From Methanobacterium sp. (GTDB taxonomy: Archaea > Methanobacteriota > Methanobacteria > Methanobacteriales > Methanobacteriaceae): a stretch of DNA of 38,521 nt. The stretch is taken from the NCBI GenBank assembly GCA_015661405.1, contig JACWMK010000018.1:1-38521 (forward strand), read 5' to 3'. How positions within the stretch are numbered: position 1 is the stretch's first letter; each line of letters begins with the position of its first letter. Made by a program: the position numbers and the translations under genes. Below the pieces are notes generated by a model. It had not been told where the DNA came from. It ran no database searches and saw only the letters and a program-made list of their open reading frames with translations. Shown here piece by piece: positions 1 through 9,808 of this stretch.

Positions 1-55
1 TTTTTTTTGAATTATTTTTTTCCTCTATAATATGTAAATGTTTTATTGTTTTTTT

Positions 56-1330
56 TTAGATATCTATGTTGTAGATTGCTTCTGCGCATGGTGTCATTGT
101 ATTGGTGGTTAAACCGTAATAGTATTGTATTCCATCATCTAATAGGACTTTTGCAGGGTTTGCTAGTCCTGTGAAGGATGCTGGATCGTAGTTGTCGTCG
201 TGTGCGCGTGGTAACCATGCTAATCCGGTGATGTTGGTTGCTGTTGGTGTATATACTACGAAATCTGTTCTTTTTCCGAGGAGATCTTTATACCAGGTGC
301 TTGATTTTTCTGCTATTACTCCTGCGTCAGCTCCGCCGTATATTTCAACAATTACTGCATTACTAGGTACACTAGAGTCGCTTAAAATATTGTCATGTGT
401 ATTGGGTCCTAGTCCCATGTTGTAGGCTTTGATTCCTAATTTAGCTAAGGCACTGATTAAATCGTTAATTCTAGCGGTATCTGCTTGAACATTATTTATA
501 TTGTCTGAGCAAATATAAACAGGTCTGAGTGCAGCGCTACCTTCGGATGAAGCAGTGTTAACAATAACTTTTGACCAAGACTCCACTGATACGTAAGAGG
601 GTAGTCTATTGTTGTTGTTTTGGAAGTTTAATATTTTACTGAATGTGTAAACTAGGTTGTTGAAGTTGATTTTTCCCAGTGAACTGTTAATGTAACTTGG
701 TGCTGTTCCAGTTGATGCTATGCTTGTTTGTATGCTTTGAGCAATTTTTAGGTACTCTGCTTCTAGAATTTCCCCAGTTTTAACTGTTTCGGTGGAATTA
801 CTTGGTGTTTGCACTGTTTTAAGGTTTATTGTTGTGTTTATTCCTTTGTTAATGTTTAACAGGTTGTTTGTTAGTAATTGTAGGAATTGTGGCATTGTTA
901 CTTCAGTGTTGGATATTGTCACATAATTGGGTAACCTGTGGTTAATTTGCACAAAAGTTTCAATTTTAGCTGCTGCACTGTTAATTTGTGCTTTACTGAA
1001 ACTTACACTAGATGGTGATCCAGCTGCTAATTTTGAACTGGATTTAACCGTACTGTTGTTTATTGTAGGGTTTTTAGTTGAAGTGTTGGTTGCTGTTGTT
1101 TTCACTACGGGATTGACTGTTGCTTTTGTATTGTTTATTGTTGTAGTGTTCTTATTTGTCACATTTACTAAATTAGGCGTAGTACTAGTGTTTGTTTGAG
1201 TTGTGTTAGATGCAAACGCTGTTCCTACGCTAAAAGGCAATGCTATTGTACATAACAATAACACTGCCATAATCGATTTACTCTTAATTTTACCGCCTCC
1301 ATGTCCAAACAGAGATTCAAATAGGTTCAA
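56..1330 (-). CDS. Secreted pseudomurein-binding repeat protein
   Basis: A 424-residue surface protein expected to bind the pseudomurein wall. A hydrophobic signal segment (about residues 20-40, ending in TAFA) is followed by an Asn/Thr-rich linker (41-98) typical of glycosylated archaeal surface proteins. Repeats of the pseudomurein-binding type (PF09373) follow: one at about 117-155 with HRLPNYVTI and MPQFLQLL, a second at about 187-227, and a partial third with NRLPSYVSV near 241-249. The C-terminal part (270-424) begins RPVYICSDNINN and contains GLGPNTHDN and WLPRAHDDN; I recall this module from other Methanobacteriales wall proteins but cannot name its activity. The first possible start is TTG at 1330, without a clear Shine-Dalgarno. 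Starting at the internal ATG (residue 21) would remove the basic n-region of the signal peptide, so the TTG is kept with doubt. Confidence 0.85.
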   Translation of the reverse strand: MNLFESLFGHGGGKIKSKSIMAVLLLCTIALPFSVGTAFASNTTQTNTSTTPNLVNVTNKNTTTINNTKATVNPVVKTTATNTSTKNPTINNSTVKSSSKLAAGSPSSVSFSKAQINSAAAKIETFVQINHRLPNYVTISNTEVTMPQFLQLLTNNLLNINKGINTTINLKTVQTPSNSTETVKTGEILEAEYLKIAQSIQTSIASTGTAPSYINSSLGKINFNNLVYTFSKILNFQNNNNRLPSYVSVESWSKVIVNTASSEGSAALRPVYICSDNINNVQADTARINDLISALAKLGIKAYNMGLGPNTHDNILSDSSVPSNAVIVEIYGGADAGVIAEKSSTWYKDLLGKRTDFVVYTPTATNITGLAWLPRAHDDNYDPASFTGLANPAKVLLDDGIQYYYGLTTNTMTPCAEAIYNIDI

Positions 1331-1910
1331 TATATGTGAATCTTTATGGACTTAATCCAACTATCAATTACTATTTACTTATAAAGGTTTTGGTTTTAAA
1401 CCGGAAAAATGGACGTTTTAGAGTTGTTTTAATGATTTAAGACCTTATTAAAAGAGATTGAAATTACATTTAATCAATATATTCTATTGATTCTTTTTTT
1501 AACCAATGAAGCCTTAATTAAGACTCTTATACCAATAGATTAATGTATATCAATCCCTAAATTCACTTACAATAATAGACTGAATCATTAACTAAGTAAA
1601 AAAGATTTTAATCAATTAAATTTAAAATTAAAGAATTATAGGAAATTAAAGTAAAAAAATACTAACAATTAATACTTATTTATTTATATTTTTAGAATCT
1701 TTTGAAAAAAAGTTATAAAAATGATTTTCTATAATGTATTATAATATATTACATTAAAACATTTTTTTTTTAGAAAAAATTATCGTTAATTTTCATTAAT
1801 AAATAAAATTTATTACCTTTTATTTATATATTAAATAAAATGAAGTTTTAATCTTTAAAATCTATATTTTATGAATATTAATTTAAAGGGTGTATGGGGT
1901 GTAATTTGTT
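1331..1910. other. 580-base AT-rich intergenic region between divergent genes
   Basis: No open frame of note. The region must hold two divergent promoters. On the minus strand a TATA-like TTTATAAG lies at about 1379-1386, roughly 50 bases before the pseudomurein-binding gene. On the plus strand several TATA-like stretches precede the hydrolase at 1911, whose likely ribosome binding site GGGGTG is at 1896-1901. I see no repeat or RNA gene. Confidence 0.5.
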
Positions 1911-3116
1911 ATGAGTGAAGTGAAACGTTCTAGTGTGCGGTTTAATCTTTTTGATGATGAGGAATTTGATTTCCAGTTTTTAAGAGTTATGGGTAGTCAT
2001 TATAATAATGGTGCATCTATCGGTGAATGTCTGAGTACCGCTAAACGGATTAAGGATGGTGATCAAGTTAGTTGGGTTAAGGAATGGCATGAAACCGCAG
2101 CATTAGTAGAATCTGAAGCTGTGGATTACCTGAATAAGGGTCAACGGGTTAGTGCTCGGGAAGCATTTCTAAGAGCATCCATGTATTATCGCTCAGCCGA
2201 GTATTATGGTTTCTTTTCAACACCTGATCGGCGGATGAATTGGTTAAAGAGTAGGTATTGTCTTCAAGAAGCTGGTAAATTATCCCCTACAACATCTTTA
2301 GAGGTATTAGAGATTCCTTTTGAGGATATGAATTTGATAGGCTATTTTATATCACCCCTCAATACTAATGAGCCTAGACCCACTTTGATTTTAATGACAG
2401 GCTTTGACGGCACTAGTGAAGAACTATATTTTTTAGGTTTAAGTGCTACTGAACGTGGTTATAATGCATTAATTTTTGAGGGACCAGGGCAAGCGGGTCC
2501 TAGTCATCTTTACCCAGAAAATCATTTCATCCCGGATTATGAGAAACCGGTGAAAGCAGTGGTTGATTATGCTATTTCACGTAGTGATGTGGATGATGAA
2601 CGTTTAGCTTTGTTAGGGTTGAGTTTAGGTGGTTATTTTGTTAGTCGAGCCATTATTTTTGAGAAGAGAATTAAAGCCTGTATAATTGACACGCCAATAG
2701 TTGATATTTACAGTTATTTCAGCATGTTTCCAGGAGTTAATGAGTTAGAAGCGGTAGATGTGAAGGATTATGAGGAAATGTTTAAAGTTTATCCTAAAGC
2801 CAAATGGTCTATTGAAACATTTGAGAGACGTTATGGGTTTAGAAACTTTAAAGAAGTTAGAGAATATATGAAAGAATTTAATATTGTAGATTTATTGGAT
2901 AATATAACTACACCCACTTTAACATTAGTGGGTAGTGGTGAGGGTGATATGGCGATGAATCAAGCTAAATTATTTTATGATAAAGTATCTGGTCCGAAGG
3001 ATATTCATATATTCACGGAGGATGAGGGTGCGGATGCTCATTGTCAAGTGGCTAATTCCAGTTTAATGTTAGCAGTGATTTTTGATTGGCTAGAGAGAAT
3101 ATTTATAGAATATTAA
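1911..3116 (+). CDS. Alpha/beta hydrolase, FrsA/DUF1100-like esterase
   Basis: A 401-residue serine hydrolase. An N-terminal helical cap of about 135 residues (rich in Trp, Tyr and Glu) precedes the alpha/beta core, as in FrsA and 2,6-dihydroxypseudooxynicotine hydrolase relatives. The oxyanion region MTGFDGTSEE is near 162-171, the nucleophile elbow GLSLGG puts Ser238 at the active site, the acid is probably Asp346 in GSGEGD, and the base is His377 in ADAHCQ. All three triad residues are present, so the enzyme should be active as an esterase or C-C hydrolase; the substrate is unknown. The protein has no signal peptide and is expected in the cytoplasm. The ATG start has GGGGTG nine bases upstream. 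It stands alone, with long AT-rich gaps on both sides. Confidence 0.85.
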   Translation: MSEVKRSSVRFNLFDDEEFDFQFLRVMGSHYNNGASIGECLSTAKRIKDGDQVSWVKEWHETAALVESEAVDYLNKGQRVSAREAFLRASMYYRSAEYYGFFSTPDRRMNWLKSRYCLQEAGKLSPTTSLEVLEIPFEDMNLIGYFISPLNTNEPRPTLILMTGFDGTSEELYFLGLSATERGYNALIFEGPGQAGPSHLYPENHFIPDYEKPVKAVVDYAISRSDVDDERLALLGLSLGGYFVSRAIIFEKRIKACIIDTPIVDIYSYFSMFPGVNELEAVDVKDYEEMFKVYPKAKWSIETFERRYGFRNFKEVREYMKEFNIVDLLDNITTPTLTLVGSGEGDMAMNQAKLFYDKVSGPKDIHIFTEDEGADAHCQVANSSLMLAVIFDWLERIFIEY

Positions 3117-3523
3117 ACATTTATAAAATAATAATTAATTCTGAAATTTTTATTACTAAAAAAAAGGAATAAGTTTTATTAAAATTTTCATATATAGATG
3201 GATATCTCGTGAATTTTCAAAAGAAAGAATCATAATAAGTAATTGAAGATACAAATAATTTTTTTAAGAAGAATAACATTATTATTAAAAGAATTTAGAA
3301 TTTATTTAAAAAAATTTATTATTTTTGTACTACATAAAATATATAAAATCTAACTGAATTTGCTTTTTACAATGGAACATATTTTAATACTTATTTTATA
3401 AAACATCAAAAAAACAATCATTATAACTAAATTCTATATTTGAAATCTTTAAAAAAAATAGGGGGTTTAATATTATTAATACCATACTAATGGTTAAAAT
3501 AGAAAATAGGGGGATTTATTGTA
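3117..3523. other. 407-base intergenic region upstream of the SpoIIM pair
   Basis: Very AT-rich, no credible coding frame. A TATA-like TTTATAAA lies at about 3395-3402. The sequence AGGGGG occurs twice, near 3460 and near 3508; the second is the ribosome binding site of the gene at 3524. No other structure was recognised. Confidence 0.4.
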
Positions 3524-4186
3524 ATGTCTACTATGACTCCAGATAATAAAATTCATAATAAGTATTATGGTTTTTTTGTAGGTCTTTATAATCGAAATAA
3601 AAAGCTTTTATTGATTGCAGTTGTTATTTATTTTGCATCCTTATTTATAGGTATATTTATAGGTTATTTCTCTACAGCTTTTACTGGAAATTTTTTAACA
3701 TCTATTATTAATAAACTTCGTGGAATGATTATTGAAATAACTACATTTTCAATATTACTACATAATCTTCAATCTTTACTTTTTTCATACTTTGGTGGGT
3801 TAATTATTATAATTCCAATAGGAGCCTTAGCTTTTAATGGATTTATTTACGGAGCATTTGTAGGATATTTTTTACATGGTGGAGTTTTACCCAATTATTT
3901 TGTTAGTAATCCCGTAGATTTTATTATTTACACTTTACCGCATGGTATATTTGAAATTCCCAGCTTTATTATAGCAAGTGCTGGAGGTTTAAGACTAGCA
4001 ACATTAGTTATAGGGGTATTAACTAGTATGGGTAATGAAAAACCGATAAGTGATCATTATTGGAAAATTAAGGATTCCCTTGCATTGCTTGCAATAGCAA
4101 TAGTCTTAATTTGTATTGCAGCAGTTATTGAAGCTAATTATTCCGTTCATTTGGGAAATTATTTTACCGGCTTAAACATCCCATAA
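3524..4186 (+). CDS. SpoIIM/DUF95 family membrane protein, copy 1
   Basis: A 220-residue integral membrane protein of the stage II sporulation protein M family (PF01944), which is widespread in non-sporulating archaea. Family signatures are FNGFIYGAFVGYFLHGG at 104-120 and LPHGIFEIPSFIIASAGG at 138-155, followed by a last membrane helix ending in IEAN (about 185-205). I count about five membrane segments (roughly 28-48, 82-105, 107-120, 132-155 and 185-203). In Bacillus SpoIIM belongs to a peptidoglycan hydrolase complex; this organism has no peptidoglycan, so the function here is unknown. Ribosome binding site AGGGGG lies about 11 bases before the ATG. A close paralogue follows at 4305. Confidence 0.85.
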   Translation: MSTMTPDNKIHNKYYGFFVGLYNRNKKLLLIAVVIYFASLFIGIFIGYFSTAFTGNFLTSIINKLRGMIIEITTFSILLHNLQSLLFSYFGGLIIIIPIGALAFNGFIYGAFVGYFLHGGVLPNYFVSNPVDFIIYTLPHGIFEIPSFIIASAGGLRLATLVIGVLTSMGNEKPISDHYWKIKDSLALLAIAIVLICIAAVIEANYSVHLGNYFTGLNIP

Positions 4187-4221
4187 AAAGCTAATGAGGG
4201 GAACAATATGAAATGCAATAG

Positions 4222-4249
4222 GAGGATGATTCGACATCTTCTCTTTTTT
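4222..4249 (+). terminator. Hairpin plus T-run between the two SpoIIM genes
   Basis: GAGGATG at 4222-4228 can pair with CATCTTC at 4235-4241 (one G-T wobble) around the loop ATTCGA, followed by six T at 4244-4249. This looks like an intrinsic terminator. Archaeal termination depends mainly on the T-run, so the stem may instead act in processing of a two-gene message. It lies 36 bases after the stop of copy 1. Confidence 0.5.
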
Positions 4250-4304
4250 CAGTACAATTAATACATTAAAAAAATTTTATTTTAAGAACTGGGAGTATTT
4301 ATGC

Positions 4305-4964
4305 ATGTCTGGGATGATTTCAGATAATAATTTACTGGTTAAACTCATTAGTTACTTTAAAGGTCTTTATAACCGGAATAAGACAATCTTAGTGATATCT
4401 ATTGTGATTTATTTCGCATCGTTGTTTGTAGGTATTATGGTTGGTTATTTTTTATTGGGTTTTACTAGAAATTTTTTAGCATATTTAGCTCGTGAAACTA
4501 ATGTTGAATTAACTACACTTTCATTATTCATGCATAATCTTCAAGCTGTGTTTTTATCATATTTTGGTGGATTAATTATTATAATTCCAGCTGTAGCGTT
4601 AGCTTTTAATGGATTTATTTATGGCGCCTTTATTGGATTTTTATTACATGGTGGTATTTCCAGTAATTATGGAGTTCTTACTGTTGGTGATTTTATTATC
4701 TACACTTTACCTCATGGTATATTGGAAATCCCTGGCTTTATTATAGCGGGTACGGCGGGTTTTAGACTTTCAACCTTAGTTTTGGGAGTATTGAAAAGTA
4801 TTATAAAAGAAACATCTATTACTGTGCATTATTGGAAACTTGAGGATTCCTTTGCATTGTTGATAATTGCTGTAATTTTAATCTTTATTGCTGCGATTAT
4901 TGAAGCGAATATTACTGTATCACTGGGAAATTACATTACTGGTTTACATTTACCAATCCACTGA
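4305..4964 (+). CDS. SpoIIM/DUF95 family membrane protein, copy 2
   Basis: A 219-residue paralogue of the preceding gene, alignable over its whole length: LYNRNK near the N-terminus, AFNGFIYGAFIGFLLHGG in the middle, YTLPHGILEIPGFIIAG, and the final IEANITVSLGNY. Divergence is strongest in the first extramembrane loop (about 55-75). The arrangement is a tandem duplication kept intact in both copies, so the two proteins may form a heteromer; that is inference. Ribosome binding site GGGAG is at 4291-4295. Two ATG codons are possible (4301 in another frame, 4305 in frame); the latter is used. Role unknown, cytoplasmic membrane. Confidence 0.85.
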   Translation: MSGMISDNNLLVKLISYFKGLYNRNKTILVISIVIYFASLFVGIMVGYFLLGFTRNFLAYLARETNVELTTLSLFMHNLQAVFLSYFGGLIIIIPAVALAFNGFIYGAFIGFLLHGGISSNYGVLTVGDFIIYTLPHGILEIPGFIIAGTAGFRLSTLVLGVLKSIIKETSITVHYWKLEDSFALLIIAVILIFIAAIIEANITVSLGNYITGLHLPIH

Positions 4965-5035
4965 ATATTTTCTATAATAAGAATAATAATCACTTATATA
5001 ATACTAATAAATTTAAAATAAATATTTTTTTTTAT

Positions 5036-5224
5036 TTATGATTCTTCATTTTGATTCTTTTCCAAGTAATTTTTTCTGATTTCTTCGGCTAATTCTTTAT
5101 CGTCTATAATTATTGGTCCTTCGTATCCGCAGTCGTAACATATCCATAATTACCACATTACGGGATTAACCCATTTTATATTTTTTGATCCACAGTTTGG
5201 ACAGTATTTAATTTCAATTTTCAT
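5036..5224 (-). pseudogene. Small zinc-ribbon protein gene with in-frame TAA
   Basis: A 62-codon frame runs from ATG at 5224 to TAA at 5036-5038, but codon 25 (5150-5152) is TAA. Conceptually it encodes MKIEIKYCPNCGSKNIKW at the start and LWICYDCGYEGP after the stop, giving two CxxC knuckles (CPNC and CYDC) of a zinc ribbon and a charged helical tail ending QNEES. Both halves are needed to bind zinc, and the frame is otherwise intact, so a single CAA to TAA change explains the break. TAA is not known as a recoding codon in methanogens (pyrrolysine uses TAG). AAGGTAG sits 10 bases before the ATG. Either a recent nonsense mutation or a sequencing error. The remaining gap to 5420 shows nothing else. 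Confidence 0.75.
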
Positions 5225-5420
5225 TAAAAAATCTACCTTCTCTTAAATATTTGAATATTATTTATTATTATTCTATATAAGAATTAATATTAATAATATA
5301 TTAAATTAATTCAATACTCAAGTAAAAATGTGGATGACTATGATTAGTTTATTTTATTATATTTATTTCCTATTCACTGGAAATATGGAAAACTTCCCAT
5401 GTGAACTATTTAATTTATTT

Positions 5421-5777
5421 TTATAAACCTATTAGTGTTTTGATGATTATCCCGAATATTATTGAATAGGTTACGTTGATCATGGTCCCTGCTAAGTAAT
5501 ATAATGAATTCTTTTTAATGTCTTCTGCTCGGATTATTGTTTTTGCTGTGAATATTAAAGCTAATGCAGTGTATGCATTAACTAATACTAATGATACTAT
5601 TAAAATATTTTCACATTTACCTATGATGAATCCCGTGTCTAATTCGGCTTTACTTGCAATTTCTTGGCCTTTTTCATGTTCAACTCTTCTTAGAATGAAT
5701 TTCACAATTAATCCACTTGTTGATAATAATATTAGATATCCTAAAATTACTATTATTAAATCAATTATGATACTCAT
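5421..5777 (-). CDS. Small membrane protein partner of SatD
   Basis: A 118-residue protein with about three membrane helices (roughly 4-27, 55-77 and 92-115). A conserved-looking loop reads DTGFIIGKCEN at 47-57, and the next block is TAKTIIRAEDIKKN followed by YYLAGTMIN; I recall similar small membrane proteins encoded next to SatD genes in bacteria. Its ATG overlaps the stop codon of the upstream SatD gene (ATGA, 5774-5777), so the two are translationally coupled and probably work together. Biochemical function unknown. It is the last gene of the pair; nothing follows on this strand until the broken zinc-ribbon gene at 5224. Confidence 0.8.
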   Translation of the reverse strand: MSIIIDLIIVILGYLILLSTSGLIVKFILRRVEHEKGQEIASKAELDTGFIIGKCENILIVSLVLVNAYTALALIFTAKTIIRAEDIKKNSLYYLAGTMINVTYSIIFGIIIKTLIGL

Positions 5778-6418
5778 TTTAATTGAACACCTAATTTACC
5801 TATTATTTGATTTAACTGATTCTCTAAATCTTTAATATTCTTCCATTTAGTGTTATTGATAACTTTAGATACAGCTTGTTGAGTTATATTATATTTGAAG
5901 GCTACTTTTTTTTGATTTAATGTTTTTTCATACTCTTCTATTATTTGACGCTGTTTTTTAGTCCATCTTTCTTTATATAATAACATTAAATTAATCATTA
6001 TAATTAGACTGCTATCAATTGTTTCATTATAAGTTACCATGTCAAAAAAAGTTTTAGATTTTTTTAATAACTTCATCCTCTCCGATGCCTTATGAAATGC
6101 TGGACCATCCATTCTAGTTACATCTTTACTATTCAAAGCAGTGTCTATATAATCCCGGACTAATATGAATCGAATAGTATTTGGATATATTTGATTGGTT
6201 ATTTTACTTATTATCTTATAAATGGATGATGTTTCTGTTAATACTCCTCCTATTTCATCTAATCCTTTTAAAATTTTAAAATCAGCATATAAATTCTGTT
6301 GATATTCCTGATTTAATTCATTGCATACTTTAATTAATTTTTCCTGGAATAATTTTCTATTTTTTATTTCACGTGAGGATTTAACATCCCCTAATAATAC
6401 AAATAATTTTTTTGGCAT
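5774..6418 (-). CDS. satD: SatD family protein with C-terminal helix-turn-helix
   Basis: A 214-residue soluble protein of the SatD family (PF16264), named after a gene of the streptococcal secretion/acid-tolerance operon; its activity is not established. Visible family features are LLGDVKSSREI at 8-18, KGLDEIGGVL at 51-60 and DGPAFHKA at 104-111. The C-terminal part (about 160-195) looks like a helix-turn-helix, with VAFKYNITQQAVSKVIN resembling a recognition module, so the protein probably binds DNA. It is the first gene of a two-gene unit whose second gene encodes a membrane protein. A GAGGGG ribosome binding site lies about 14 bases before the ATG. Directly upstream is a dense array of TTGTA half-sites; autoregulation through the HTH is a natural inference. 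Confidence 0.85.
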   Translation of the reverse strand: MPKKLFVLLGDVKSSREIKNRKLFQEKLIKVCNELNQEYQQNLYADFKILKGLDEIGGVLTETSSIYKIISKITNQIYPNTIRFILVRDYIDTALNSKDVTRMDGPAFHKASERMKLLKKSKTFFDMVTYNETIDSSLIIMINLMLLYKERWTKKQRQIIEEYEKTLNQKKVAFKYNITQQAVSKVINNTKWKNIKDLENQLNQIIGKLGVQLK

Positions 6419-6435
6419 AATTATTCAATTGTCCC

Positions 6436-6554
6436 CTCATTAAATGAGTCTATTTTTATACAATATTTATAAGTTGTAATTTAATTATACAACCTTTTTA
6501 ACTTGTACAATTAATTAATTTGTATTTATAATTTACAACATATATAAGTTGTGT
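6436..6554 (-). promoter_or_regulatory. satD promoter with array of TTGTA half-sites
   Basis: Seven half-sites of the form TTGTA/TACAA or close variants occur at about 6460-6463 (ACAA), 6474-6478 (TTGTA), 6488-6492 (TACAA), 6503-6510 (TTGTACAA, full palindrome), 6520-6524 (TTGTA), 6534-6538 (TACAA) and 6549-6553 (TTGTG). Their centres are about 14-16 bases apart. The TATA-like elements of the satD promoter (near 6455-6472 on the minus strand) lie inside the array. A second dyad, CTCATT and AATGAG around one base (6436-6448), overlaps the ribosome binding site of satD. The spacing suggests cooperative binding of a dimeric repressor, possibly SatD itself through its C-terminal HTH. Confidence 0.55.
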
Positions 6555-6717
6555 TATTATTTTGAAAGGATTATATTAAATTTTCTTTATTCAAGTTTCT
6601 TAAAAAAATAGAGAAAAATTTAAGGGTAAGCTTTAACATAATACAATAATACTGTGATATAATTGTTTTCAAAGATTGTAATAATTTTATTAATTTTTTT
6701 TTAGGAGGTAAATTTAG

Positions 6718-7194
6718 ATGAATAAGAAAATATTAGTACCTACAGATGGCTCAAAAAATGCAGAAAAAGCAGGAGAATATGCAATATCACTTGCTAAAGA
6801 TGGAAATATGGATATAATTGTTTTATATGTTGTTGACACCAGTCAAGGTGATCGAATGGAAAGAGGTGAGGGTTATCTGGAAGCAGTTCCATCAAAAGAC
6901 CTAAGAAAGGAGTTGAGTGATCAATTAAAAGATGAAGGAGAAAAGGCCGTTGAAAGTTTCAAAGAAAAATTGGAAAAAATACAATGTGCTGGTAAATGTA
7001 CTAATGTAAATCTAATTACCTTAATGAAAAAAGGCAAGCCCTCAGATGTAATACTCAAAACCATTGAAGACGAAGACGTGGACCAAGTGGTGATTGGTAA
7101 ATCAGGTAAACATGGATTAGAAAAATTTGTAACCGGAAATACTGTAGATAAAGTAGTTAAAGAATCAAAGGTTCCAATTACTGTAATATCCTAA
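6718..7194 (+). CDS. Universal stress protein (UspA family)
   Basis: A 158-residue single-domain Usp protein. It begins KKILVPTDGSKNAEKA, the classic first strand and helix, and ends with the nucleotide-binding loop GKSGKHGLEKFVTGNT and VPITVIS. The ATP motif is usually G-x2-G-x9-G-S/T; here the last glycine is followed by Asn, so ATP binding is likely but the motif is slightly off. The middle (50-100) is longer and more charged than in the shortest family members. Cytoplasmic; role in stress physiology inferred from the family only. AGGAGG ends 10 bases before the ATG. Monocistronic, with a T-rich stop at 7217-7236. Confidence 0.9.
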   Translation: MNKKILVPTDGSKNAEKAGEYAISLAKDGNMDIIVLYVVDTSQGDRMERGEGYLEAVPSKDLRKELSDQLKDEGEKAVESFKEKLEKIQCAGKCTNVNLITLMKKGKPSDVILKTIEDEDVDQVVIGKSGKHGLEKFVTGNTVDKVVKESKVPITVIS

Positions 7195-7216
7195 TTTTAA
7201 TAAAGGCTATTGAACA

Positions 7217-7236
7217 TTTTTTTTTAATATTTTTTT
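7217..7236 (+). terminator. Oligo-T terminator after the Usp gene
   Basis: Two T-runs (nine T at 7217-7225 and six to seven T at 7230-7236) start 23 bases after the stop codon, which is the usual form of an archaeal terminator. No strong stem precedes them. Confidence 0.55.
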
Positions 7237-7419
7237 ATGGTTAAAACCTTTAGAAAATAATAAAAGAATCTGTAACCACGTGCATATCGTTAAATTAAAT
7301 AAAACTACCCTTTATACATAATAAATATTTTATAGATTTTAGAGTAATATTTATAATAAAAAATTGTTTAATAATTTTATCATGTATGTAACTTTTTTTT
7401 ATAGGAGATATTAGTTATA

Positions 7420-7854
7420 ATGTATAATAATAATTATCCAGTGGATATTCTACTGGTTGAAGATAATCCTGGTGATGTTCGACTTATAATTGAAGCATTT
7501 AAAGATGCTGAAATTAACTATAATCTGACAGTTGCATCTGACGGAATGGAAGCAATGCAAATAATAAACCAGGAAGGGAAATACTCTAATGCAAACCGAC
7601 CTAAACTTATAATATTAGATCTTAACTTACCCCTAAAAAGTGGATGCGATGTTCTAAAAGAAATCAAACATGATGAAGCTTTAAAATCAATTCCAATCGT
7701 TATTTTAACCACTTCCAATGCAGAAAAAGACATAACAAGAACTTATAAAAACCACGCCAACGCTTACTTAACTAAACCAGTCGATCTAAATCAGTTTATT
7801 AACGTGGCGAAATCTATACAAGATTTCTGGTTAAATAATGTTAAATTGCCCTAA
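7420..7854 (+). CDS. Stand-alone response regulator receiver protein
   Basis: A 144-residue receiver domain with no output domain, of the Rcp1/CheY-like type common in methanogens. The acidic pocket is Glu14-Asp15 (LLVEDNPGDV), the phosphorylated residue is Asp67 in IILDLNLP, the switch Thr is 97 or 98 in ILTTSN, and the conserved Lys is Lys119 in YLTKPVD. All key residues are present, so it should be phosphorylated by a histidine kinase, none of which is encoded in this window. It probably passes phosphate or binds a protein partner rather than DNA. Ribosome binding site AGGAGAT, about 13 bases upstream. Flanked by long AT-rich gaps, so expressed alone. Confidence 0.9.
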   Translation: MYNNNYPVDILLVEDNPGDVRLIIEAFKDAEINYNLTVASDGMEAMQIINQEGKYSNANRPKLIILDLNLPLKSGCDVLKEIKHDEALKSIPIVILTTSNAEKDITRTYKNHANAYLTKPVDLNQFINVAKSIQDFWLNNVKLP

Positions 7855-7988
7855 AATATTAATGATTAAAAATATTTTTTATAAAGAGATTTAATTTTAT
7901 AGTTAAAATATATAATAAATTGTAAGGCTAGGATTACTCTTTATGGGAATCTAAGTCATTATTTTTTTATTTTTACACTATTTCTTAT

Positions 7989-8017
7989 GGGTTAAGTATT
8001 TATATAACCTCTAACCC
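7989..8017 (+). promoter_or_regulatory. Thermosome promoter with dyad around the TATA box
   Basis: GGGTTA at 7989-7994 is the inverse of TAACCC at 8012-8017. The 17 bases between contain the TATA-like TATTTATATAAC (about 7997-8008), about 50-60 bases before the GTG start. A symmetric element that brackets the TATA box is where an archaeal heat-shock repressor would bind; the regulator is not known from this window. Confidence 0.5.
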
Positions 8018-8058
8018 ACTGATAATATAGTAAATTAAAAAATATGAGGTGATGTATA

Positions 8059-9696
<1,638 letters not shown>

Positions 9697-9769
9697 AAGG
9701 TTTAAATTAAACTTTTTATACATTTCTTTTGTTTTGAATAATTTATTTTTTGAAATTAAATTAAATTTC

Positions 9770-9808
9770 TTTTTTTTTTAAATATCTAAAAATTCAATCT
9801 TTTTTTTT
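9770..9808 (+). terminator. Oligo-T terminators after the thermosome gene
   Basis: Two long T-runs, ten T at 9770-9779 and nine T at 9800-9808, follow the thermosome stop by 75-110 bases. They fit archaeal oligo-T termination. Confidence 0.5.

Noticed and set aside
1331..1910. Possible small RNA or CRISPR-like repeat in the long intergenic region
   Set aside because: Only AT-rich sequence without repeated units or stable stems was seen.
4208..4261. A 17-codon frame with a GAGGGG ribosome binding site between the SpoIIM genes
   Set aside because: The frame overlaps the hairpin-terminator and encodes a short basic peptide with no pattern; chance is more likely.
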